Shown one piece after another: positions 1 to 6,931 of a stretch of 11,263 nt of DNA (position 1 is its first letter; every line of letters begins with the position of its first letter). Origin of the DNA: Paracoccaceae bacterium (GTDB lineage: Bacteria > Pseudomonadota > Alphaproteobacteria > Rhodobacterales > Rhodobacteraceae); the NCBI GenBank assembly GCA_007131945.1, contig SLPP01000253.1:1-11263 (forward strand), in the 5' to 3' direction. The position numbers were made by a program, and so were the translations under genes. The notes under the pieces are model-generated. The model was not told where the DNA came from, did not search any database, and worked only from the letters and a program-made list of their open reading frames with translations.

Positions 1-298
1 CGAAGGCGGGCATGGCCGAATCGTAGCGCACGCCCAGATCGTCGAGCACCGCCTGGCCGCCGCGGCGCGTGTAGTCCGTCAGGAAGGCGTCGCCGTGATG
101 CCAGGTATGGCCGGTCGCGTCGTGCGGCGGCGCGGGCAACCGGCCGTCGGGGCCGGGGCGCCGCCAGTCGGGCTCGCCCTCGAGCGCGGCGCCGTGGCAG
201 GCGGCGCAGTGATCGGCATAGAGCGCCGCGCCATCCGGCCCGGCCGGGGCCGGCCCGGCCAGCGCCAGGCCAAGCGCGGCAAGCATGAGCAGGCGCAT
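1..298 (-). CDS. Secreted c-type cytochrome (monohaem), 3' end cut by window edge
   Basis: The 99 visible residues begin with a signal peptide (about residues 1-19: Met-Arg, a Leu/Ala-rich core, then Ala-Pro-Ala before Gly), so the mature protein is periplasmic. A haem c attachment motif CAACH lies at residues 31-35, with C31 and C34 as thioether cysteines and H35 as axial ligand. A TWHH segment at 65-68 and SAMPAF at 94-99 follow; M96 is a plausible second axial ligand. These features fit class I small soluble cytochromes c. The start is supported by GAGG five bases upstream, which overlaps the stop codon of the CDGSH gene; only 7 bases separate the two genes, so they are probably co-transcribed and coupled. 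The reading frame runs off the left edge, so full length and any extra C-terminal domain are unknown. Electron donor and acceptor cannot be told from sequence. Confidence 0.85.
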   Translation of the reverse strand, partial: MRLLMLAALGLALAGPAPAGPDGAALYADHCAACHGAALEGEPDWRRPGPDGRLPAPPHDATGHTWHHGDAFLTDYTRRGGQAVLDDLGVRYDSAMPAF

Positions 299-305
299 CG
301 GCGCC

Positions 306-563
306 TCAGCCGGCATCGATCTGCTTGTGCGTGCCGTCGCAGAGCGGCGCCTTGCCGGTATGCTTGCAGCCGCAGAAGAAGACGCGGCGCGTGGCCTCTG
401 CGGTGTATCTGACCGGGGTGTGGTCGCTGCCCTTGTGCGAGCCGTCGCAGAAGGGCTGGCGCGCGCTCTTTCCGCAGGCGCACCAGAAATAGGTCTTTCC
501 GGCCTCGACCTCGACGGGGAAGGGGGCGGTCTGCGGGATCTCGGGCATCTGGTCCTCGGGCAT
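306..563 (-). CDS. CDGSH-type iron-sulfur protein with two cluster motifs
   Basis: This 85-residue protein carries two CDGSH zinc-finger-like motifs that in this family each bind a [2Fe-2S] cluster through three Cys and one His. The first ligand set is C28, C30, C39 and H43 (core CDGSH at 39-43); the second is C64, C66, C75 and H79 (core CDGTH at 75-79). All eight ligands are present. There is no signal peptide or membrane helix, so it should be cytoplasmic, and it is nearly all domain, like the small twin-motif bacterial and mitoNEET-related proteins. The start at 563 is preferred over an internal Met at 548 because AAGGA lies 8 bases upstream. It is first in a minus-strand unit with the cytochrome c gene and divergent from mrpA. 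Likely roles are electron transfer or cluster handling; the partner is unknown. Confidence 0.92.
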   Translation of the reverse strand: MPEDQMPEIPQTAPFPVEVEAGKTYFWCACGKSARQPFCDGSHKGSDHTPVRYTAEATRRVFFCGCKHTGKAPLCDGTHKQIDAG

Positions 564-773
564 CGACTCAGTCCTTACCGAGACTAGCGCGGCAGACGTT
601 CCGCGCCAGCCCCCGAGTGCCCCGGCTTCGCCCGTGATGGGACCACCGGCGCCTGAATCGGCGGCTTTTGCGCGTTTTCGGGTCGGTTGGGCGTTGCGCA
701 ATCGGCCGCAAGATGGGAAAGAAGGCCGCCGGTCGACGGGCGGGGTCCGCCCGGCCCGGTCTGGCGGGAGACA
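564..773. promoter_or_regulatory. Divergent intergenic region between CDGSH gene and mrp operon
   Basis: The two flanking units point away from each other, so both promoters should lie in these 210 bases. I could not pick out convincing -35/-10 pairs on either strand. Visible elements are the CDGSH ribosome-binding site (AAGGA on the minus strand), a TTGCGCAA palindrome at 694-701, T-rich short runs near 666-678 that are unusual for this GC-rich DNA, and a GC hairpin at 737-753. The region is regulatory by position; individual sites are not established. Confidence 0.4.
737..753 (+). other. GC-rich hairpin in the mrpA leader
   Basis: A perfect 7-bp inverted repeat, CGGGCGG at 737-743 and CCGCCCG at 747-753, encloses a GGT loop. 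It ends 20 bases before the chosen mrpA start and has no T-tract, so it does not look like an intrinsic terminator. If transcribed it would form a stable structure close to the ribosome-binding region. A function is inference; short GC-rich repeats are common in DNA of this composition. Confidence 0.4.
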
Positions 774-3086
774 ATGGCGGAAAGCCGGGACGGTAAGATG
801 GCGGAGCATTCGGACCCGAACGCGCCCTGGGTGACCTTCGCGGGCATGGCGACGACGGCGATCACCGCCGCGCTCTTCGTCTTCTTCCTGCAATACCTGC
901 CCGTCGTGGCCGCCGGCGCGCCGGTGCTCTGGACCTGGGACTGGATCCCGAGCCTGCAGATCCGCATGTCCTTCTGGCTCGACGGGCTGAGCCTGATGTT
1001 CGCGCTCCTGATCACCGGGATCGGCGCCTTCGTCATGCTCTACGCGGCGCGCTATCTTGCCGGGCATCCGCATTACAACCGCTTCGCGCTCTATCTGTTC
1101 AGCTTCATGCTGTCGATGCTGGGGCTGGTGCTGGCCGACAACCTGATCACGCTCTTCGTCTTCTGGGAGCTGACCACCTTCACCTCCTACCTGCTGATCG
1201 GGTTTTCGCATACCGACCCGAAATCGCGCCGCAACGCGCTGCAGGCGCTTCTGCTGACCGCGGCGGGGGGGCTGGCGCTGCTGGCCGGCTTCATCCTGAT
1301 CGGGGTGACGCAGGGCACGTTCGAGCTTTCCGAACTCAACGCCGCCGGCAGCCTGGCGGGGCAGCCCTATTACACGGGCATCCTGATCCTCGTGCTGCTC
1401 GGCGCCTTCACCAAGTCGGCGCAGGTGCCGTTCCATTTCTGGCTGCCCAACGCGATGGCGGCGCCGACACCGGTTTCGGCCTACCTGCACTCGGCGACGA
1501 TGGTGAAGGGCGGCGTCTACCTGCTGGCGCGGATGCATCCCAGCCTGTCGGGCAGCGATGCCTGGGTCTGGGCGCTGACCATCTTCGGCGCGATCACGGC
1601 GGTCTTCGCCTCCTTCATGGCGCTGCGGCAGATCGACCTGAAGCAGACGCTGGCCTACACGACGCTGATGGCGCTGGGGACGCTTACCATGTTCCTCGCC
1701 GGGTCTTCGGGTTACGCGATCACCGCGGCGATGACCTTCCTCCTGGTCCATTCGCTCTACAAGGCCTGCCTGTTTCTGACGATCGGCGTCGTGGACCACG
1801 CCACGGGGACGCGCGACGCCGACGTGCTGGGGGGGCTGGCGCGGGCGATGCCGATCACCGCGACGATGGCGGCGCTCGCCGGGCTCGCCATGGCCGGCAT
1901 TCCGCCGTTCCTGGGCTTCATCGCCAAGGAGGTCGCCTATGCCGGGGCGCTGACCATGGCGTTCACCGTCTTCGTCGTGCTGATGTCATTCGCCGCCTTC
2001 GCGCTGATGTTCGCGGTGGCGGCGATCGTCGCCTACCGGCCCTTCTTCGGCCCGCAGGGCGCGCTGCCGCGCAAGCCGCACGAGGGGCCCTGGCCGATGC
2101 TGATCGGGCCGGTGACGATGGCCGTGCTGGGCCTGCTCGCGGGGCTGATGCCGGGCGTGTCGGCCTACTGGCTGGTCGAGCCCGCCGTCGCCGCGGTCAT
2201 GGGCGCGCCGGACGAGGGGGGGCGGCTCAAGCTCTGGGCCGGGTTCAACCTGCCGCTGGTTCTCAGCCTGCTGACCTTCGCCGTGGGTTTCTACCTCTAC
2301 CGCGTGCATGTCGAGCTGCGCGCGCGGCTGGCGCGGATCGAGGCGCAGGCGCCGGATCTCGACGCGCGGTGGGACTGGCTCCTCGACCGGTTCATGGATT
2401 TCGCCAAGCTGCAGACCCGTGTGATCCAGACCGGGGTGATGCGGCAGTATCTCTTCGCCACCTTCACCGTGCTGGCGCTGGCGATCCTGGTGCCGCTGGT
2501 CATGCGCCCGGTGGGCGGGGTCACGCTGGCGCTCGCCGGGCTGAGCTTCATCGAATGGGGCGTCGCCCTGCTGATCCTCGCCGGGACCTTCCTCGTCGTG
2601 CTGACCTCGTCGCGGATCGCGGCGCTGGTCGGGCTCGGCGTCGTCGGGATCGGCGTGGCGCTGATCTTCATCATCTACTCGGCGCCCGATGTCGCCATCA
2701 CCCAGCTTCTGGTCGAACTGCTGGTCGTCGTGCTGCTTGCCGTGGCGCTTCTGAAGATGCCGCATCTTGACCCGGGCCGGAAGCAGGAGCACCGGCCGGC
2801 CGACGCCTTTCTCGCCGTCGTCGTCGGTGCGCTCACCACGATCGTGCTGCTTCTGGTCGTAGACGGCCCCTTCGACCGGCGGCTGACCGACTTCTTCGAG
2901 GCGGCAAGCTGGACCGAGGCCTTCGGGCGCAACATCGTCAACGTCATCCTGGTTGATTTCCGCACGCTCGACACCTTCGGCGAGATCGCCGTGGTGATCG
3001 TCGCCGCGCTCGGCGCCTATGCGCTTCTGAAGGGCGGGTTGAAGCGCGGGACCGAGGGCGAGGCGGAGAAGGGGGACAGGGAATGA
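774..3086 (+). CDS. mrpA: Mrp/Mnh Na+/H+ antiporter subunit A
   Basis: Largest subunit of the multisubunit Mrp cation/proton antiporter in the inner membrane, related to NuoL and other proton-pumping subunits of complex I. About 770 residues are almost all hydrophobic helices. The N-terminal two thirds is the proton-antiporter domain, with the key charged residues in place: E132 in FWELTT, K214 in FTKSAQVPFHFWLP, K245 in MVKGGVY, K330 in HSLYKA and K385 in FIAKEV. A DUF4040/MbhD-like segment follows at about 595-660 (YSAPDVAITQLLVE), then an MbhE-like C-terminal part containing VDFRTLDTFGE (about 727-737). This is the shorter, unfused form of MrpA; mrpB is separate and overlaps its stop in ATGA. 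The start is uncertain: ATG 774 has GGGAG only 3 bases upstream, ATG 798 would remove 8 residues, and the frame is open back to a TTG at 687. Family assignment is firm. Confidence 0.95.
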   Translation: MAESRDGKMAEHSDPNAPWVTFAGMATTAITAALFVFFLQYLPVVAAGAPVLWTWDWIPSLQIRMSFWLDGLSLMFALLITGIGAFVMLYAARYLAGHPHYNRFALYLFSFMLSMLGLVLADNLITLFVFWELTTFTSYLLIGFSHTDPKSRRNALQALLLTAAGGLALLAGFILIGVTQGTFELSELNAAGSLAGQPYYTGILILVLLGAFTKSAQVPFHFWLPNAMAAPTPVSAYLHSATMVKGGVYLLARMHPSLSGSDAWVWALTIFGAITAVFASFMALRQIDLKQTLAYTTLMALGTLTMFLAGSSGYAITAAMTFLLVHSLYKACLFLTIGVVDHATGTRDADVLGGLARAMPITATMAALAGLAMAGIPPFLGFIAKEVAYAGALTMAFTVFVVLMSFAAFALMFAVAAIVAYRPFFGPQGALPRKPHEGPWPMLIGPVTMAVLGLLAGLMPGVSAYWLVEPAVAAVMGAPDEGGRLKLWAGFNLPLVLSLLTFAVGFYLYRVHVELRARLARIEAQAPDLDARWDWLLDRFMDFAKLQTRVIQTGVMRQYLFATFTVLALAILVPLVMRPVGGVTLALAGLSFIEWGVALLILAGTFLVVLTSSRIAALVGLGVVGIGVALIFIIYSAPDVAITQLLVELLVVVLLAVALLKMPHLDPGRKQEHRPADAFLAVVVGALTTIVLLLVVDGPFDRRLTDFFEAASWTEAFGRNIVNVILVDFRTLDTFGEIAVVIVAALGAYALLKGGLKRGTEGEAEKGDRE

Positions 3087-3505
3087 ACTCCATCATCTTC
3101 ACCGCCGGGGCGCGGATCCTGGTGGCGCTTCTCTTCGTCTTCTCGCTCTTCATGCTCTTGCGCGGCCATCACCTGCCGGGCGGCGGCTTCATCGGCGGGC
3201 TTCTGGGCGCGATCTCGTTCATCGTCTACGCGCTCGCCTGTGGTTCGGGCGAGGCGCGCGCCGCGCTGCGCGTCTCGCCCGAGGGGCTGGCCATCGTGGG
3301 CCTGGGCGTGGCGCTGGCCGCGGGGATGGTCTCGGTCTTCTTCGGCGATCCGCTGTTCACCGGGCAATGGTACTGGGTCGGCGGCGACAGCTACGAGACC
3401 GCGCTCTTCTCGATCAACTCGGTGCTGGTCTTCGACATCGGCGTCTATCTCGTGGTTCTCGGCGGCATCCTCTCGCTCGCCTTCGCCTTCGACGAGGAGA
3501 CCTGA
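3083..3505 (+). CDS. mrpB: Mrp/Mnh Na+/H+ antiporter subunit B
   Basis: Small membrane subunit (140 residues) of the Mrp complex, family MnhB/MrpB. The N-terminal membrane helix is followed by the family signature GHHLPGGGFIGGL at residues 28-40; further helices lie at about 42-54, 68-87 and 111-135. Length matches the stand-alone MrpB of seven-gene operons. Its ATG overlaps the mrpA stop (ATGA), and a purine-rich AGGG-type ribosome-binding site lies in the mrpA tail, so translation is probably coupled. In the complex it packs beside the C-terminal part of MrpA. Nothing is missing or unusual. Confidence 0.95.
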   Translation: MNSIIFTAGARILVALLFVFSLFMLLRGHHLPGGGFIGGLLGAISFIVYALACGSGEARAALRVSPEGLAIVGLGVALAAGMVSVFFGDPLFTGQWYWVGGDSYETALFSINSVLVFDIGVYLVVLGGILSLAFAFDEET

Positions 3506-3506
3506 G

Positions 3507-3865
3507 ATGGAGGCGCTGACCGCCCTGATCATCGGCCTTCTCGTCGCCGGCGCCGTCTACCTGATGCTGGCGCGCAACTTCATGCGCTTCCTCTTCGGGC
3601 TGATCCTGCTTTCGAACGCGGCGAACCTGACGATCTTCGCCTCGGGCCGGATGACCCTGGGGGCGCCGGCGCTGGTGCCCTATGGCGCGGAGGCACCTTT
3701 GGGCGAGGTCGGCAACGCGTTGCCGCAGGCGCTGGTGCTGACCGCGATCGTCATCGGCTTCGGCCTGCTGGCCTTCACCCTCGCGCTCGCCTTCGAGGCC
3801 TACCGACGCCTGCGGACCATGGACAGTGACAAGATGCGCTATGCCGAGCCGAAGGAGGAGCGCGA

Positions 3866-3869
<4 letters not shown>
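3507..3869 (+). CDS. mrpC: Mrp/Mnh Na+/H+ antiporter subunit C (NuoK-like)
   Basis: A 120-residue membrane protein of the MnhC family, homologous to complex I subunit NuoK. Three helices are visible (about 3-22, 26-46 and 74-98). The conserved GLILLSNAANL lies at 31-41 and LPQALVLTAIVI at 72-83, followed by a charged cytoplasmic tail from about 99. It starts one base after the mrpB stop, with GAGGAGA about 7 bases upstream. It is a core part of the antiporter membrane arm next to MrpD. Length and motifs are normal for the family. Confidence 0.95.
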
Positions 3870-5424
<1,555 letters not shown>

Positions 5425-5428
<4 letters not shown>

Positions 5429-5904
5429 ACGCCTTCTTCGTCAACGTGGTTCTCGCCTTCGCCTGGGCGGCGATGACGGGCGATTTCTCGCTCGTCTCGC
5501 TGATGACCGGGGCGGTGCTCGGCTTCTTCGCGCTCTGGCTCTCGGCGCCGCTGACCGGGATCGATCGGCTCTATTTCGTGCGCGCCTACCGAATCGTGCG
5601 GCTCGCGCTCTATTTCCTCTACGAACTGACGCTCTCTTCGCTGCGGGTCGCGTGGGACGTGATCCGTCCGTTCCCGAAGAACAGGCCGGCCATCGTCGAG
5701 ATGCCGCTCGATGTCAAAAGCGACCTCGAGATCCTCCTGGTGACGAATCTGATCTCGCTCACCCCCGGCACGCTCAGCGTCGATGTGACGCCGGACCGCG
5801 GCACGCTGCTGGTGCATGCGATGTTTGCCGACGATCACGAGGCGGTGGTGGCCGATCTCAAGGCCGGGCTCGAGCACCTGGTCGCGGAGGTTTTCGAGAC
5901 ATGA
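5425..5904 (+). CDS. mrpE: Mrp/Mnh Na+/H+ antiporter subunit E
   Basis: A 159-residue MNHE-family protein. Two or three hydrophobic helices lie at about 4-17, 22-41 and 54-80, followed by a soluble cytoplasmic domain. The family signature TNLISLTPGTLSVDV is at 107-121. It overlaps the mrpD stop by the ATGA arrangement. Its own ribosome-binding site is weak (a run of G at 5413-5417), which points to coupling with mrpD. MrpE has no complex I homologue and helps assembly and stability of the antiporter; that role is known from other species, not from this sequence. Confidence 0.94.
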
Positions 5905-6215
5905 CTGCGGCCGCCTTCCTCGACCTGTCGCTCAACATCGCCATGGTGATGATCCTGCTCGGCCTTGCCGTGGCCTTCATCCGGCTCGCCATTGGGCCGA
6001 GCCTCGCCGACCGGGTCGTCGCGCTCGACATGATGACGATCAGCATCATCGCCTTCTGCGGCGTCTACGCGATCCTGGTCGAGGATCCGTCCTTCCTCGA
6101 CGTGGCGATCGTGCTGGCGCTGGTCGGTTTCCTCGCCACCGTCGCGCTGGCCCGCTATGCCGAGCGCCGCTTCGAACGCGAGGCCGACGAACGGAAGGAG
6201 GACGAGGATGCTTGA
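5901..6215 (+). CDS. mrpF: Mrp/Mnh Na+/H+ antiporter subunit F
   Basis: A 104-residue protein of the MrpF/PhaF family with three helices (about 8-31, 43-60 and 66-84). The conserved loop GPSLADRVVALD is at 32-43 and the second acidic site FLDVAI at 65-70. The tail after residue 86 is strongly charged (Arg and Glu) and cytoplasmic. It overlaps mrpE by ATGA, with GGAGG about 10 bases upstream of the start. It is a small membrane subunit of the antiporter; length and motifs are typical. Confidence 0.94.
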   Translation: MTAAAFLDLSLNIAMVMILLGLAVAFIRLAIGPSLADRVVALDMMTISIIAFCGVYAILVEDPSFLDVAIVLALVGFLATVALARYAERRFEREADERKEDEDA

Positions 6216-6543
6216 CGTTCTGGTCGGACTGCTGGTCCTGGGTGGCGGCGCCTTCGTGCTGATCGCCGCCATCGGCATCGTGCGGCTGCCGGATCTCCTG
6301 ACGCGGATGCACGCCTCGACCAAGGCCGGCACGCTGGGCAGCCTGCTGATCCTTCTCGGGCTCGCGGTCTTCGTCGGCTCGGCGCCGGTGATCAGCAAGG
6401 TCGTCGCCACCGTGCTCTTCCTGCTGCTGACCGCGCCGATCGCCGCGCACATGATCGGGCGCGCCTATGCCCGGACCGAGCGGCGTGCCTACGCCGAGCG
6501 CGAACTCGGCGCGGCCGATCGCGGCGAGATCAACCCAAGGTAG
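6208..6543 (+). CDS. mrpG: Mrp/Mnh Na+/H+ antiporter subunit G
   Basis: A 111-residue MnhG/PhaG family protein, the last gene of the antiporter operon. Three helices are visible (about 3-24, 43-58 and 62-83). The family signature GIVRLPDLLTRMHASTKAGT is at 23-42. The start at 6208 is chosen because GGAGG lies 6 bases upstream and the family signature begins near residue 23; the frame is also open upstream to 6157, inside mrpF. It overlaps mrpF by 8 bases. It ends at TAG 6541-6543; no intrinsic terminator with a T-tract follows. Confidence 0.94.
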   Translation: MLDVLVGLLVLGGGAFVLIAAIGIVRLPDLLTRMHASTKAGTLGSLLILLGLAVFVGSAPVISKVVATVLFLLLTAPIAAHMIGRAYARTERRAYAERELGAADRGEINPR

Positions 6544-6546
6544 AAA

Positions 6547-6570
6547 CCGGCGATTTCAACTCCGCGCCGG
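6547..6570 (+). other. Weak hairpin just after mrpG
   Basis: CCGGCG at 6547-6552 can pair with CGCCGG at 6565-6570 around a 12-base loop, 3 bases after the mrpG stop. No T-run follows, so it is not a classical intrinsic terminator. It may only protect the 3' end of the transcript or mark a Rho-dependent end. It could also be a chance pairing. Confidence 0.25.
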
Positions 6571-6580
6571 GCACAATCGC

Positions 6581-6609
6581 TTGTGTCGCAGCCGGGCGTC
6601 GCGTAAGGA
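6581..6609 (+). promoter_or_regulatory. Candidate promoter for the B12 uptake operon
   Basis: TTGTGT (6581-6586) and TAAGGA (6604-6609) are separated by 17 bases and would place transcription start near 6616, just before the riboswitch P1 stem at 6620. Position is ideal, but the match to sigma-70 consensus is poor in both boxes, so this is a positional guess. The -35 box overlaps an inverted repeat CACAA-N4-TTGTG (6572-6585) that could be an operator. Confidence 0.35.
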
Positions 6610-6619
6610 TCGGTCTGCT

Positions 6620-6791
6620 TCGGTGCAGGCGGTTCGCCGCCTGTTAAAAGGGAACGCGGTGCGGCTTTCGGGCCCATTCCGCGACTGCCCCCGCAACTGT
6701 GAGCGGCGAGCGAAGCCGGCACATGCCACTGTGGCGTCCGCCATGGGAAGGCCCGGCAGAGCGACGACCCGCAAGTCAGGAAACCTGCCGA
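6620..6791 (+). ncRNA. Cobalamin (B12) riboswitch
   Basis: This is an aptamer of the cobalamin riboswitch family. P1 can be drawn as TCGG at 6620-6623 with CCGA at 6788-6791. A perfect 7-bp P2-like hairpin (6626-6632 with 6637-6643, loop TTCG) is followed by the conserved AAAAGGGAA at 6646-6654 and GGTGCGG. CTGCCCCCGCAACTG lies at 6685-6699, GCCACTG at 6725-6731 and GGGAAGG at 6745-6751. The B12 box AAGTCAGGAAACCTGCC is at 6773-6789. All core blocks occur in the right order and spacing. It sits on the same strand upstream of btuB, as expected for B12-repressed uptake genes. With adenosylcobalamin or a related corrinoid bound, such elements lower expression. Exact 5' and 3' borders are approximate by a few bases. 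Confidence 0.95.
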
Positions 6792-6854
6792 GGCGATCAC
6801 CCTGTCCGGGCGCGGGCGGCGCCAGGGCAACGGTCCGTCCGTAGAGGTGATGCC
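6792..6854 (+). promoter_or_regulatory. Structured stem abutting the riboswitch (possible P13)
   Basis: GGC-G-ATCACC (6792-6801, one bulged G) can pair with GGTGATGCC (6846-6854), giving 9 bp directly next to the last base of P1. Inside it, GGCGC (6809-6813) can pair with GCGCC (6819-6823). The place matches the regulatory stem-loop that in this riboswitch class contacts loop L5, but the loop-loop contact was not resolved by eye. Confidence 0.45.
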
Positions 6855-6858
6855 CGCC

Positions 6859-6886
6859 GTCTGCGGAGGAGGAATGCCTCCCAGAC
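6859..6886 (+). promoter_or_regulatory. Hairpin of the riboswitch expression platform
   Basis: GTCTG (6859-6863) pairs with CAGAC (6882-6886) and GGAGG (6865-6869) with CCTCC (6877-6881), with one bulged C at 6864 and a 7-base loop. No T-tract follows, so translation control or Rho access is likelier than intrinsic termination. The 3' arm can alternatively pair with the region just upstream of the btuB start (TCCCAG 6879-6884 with CTGGGA 6916-6921), which would hide the btuB ribosome-binding site. The loop itself contains an out-of-frame ATG. Confidence 0.5.
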
Positions 6887-6931
6887 ACGTCGTCACGCGG
6901 CGCCCGGCGCCGATCCTGGGATGGTCAGAAA

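Noticed and set aside
306..1799. Long minus-strand reading frame of 497 codons running antisense to mrpA into the CDGSH gene
   Set aside because: Only its last 85 codons are real (CDGSH protein). The rest is Arg/Gln/His/Asp-rich low-complexity translation with no domain, as expected opposite a GC-rich membrane protein gene.
6547..6570. Intrinsic terminator after mrpG
   Set aside because: There is a 6-bp stem with a 12-base loop and no T-tract; kept only as a weak hairpin.
6859..6886. Intrinsic terminator of the riboswitch
   Set aside because: The stem is good but is followed by ACGTCGTCACG with no T-run, so a transcription-terminating platform is not supported.
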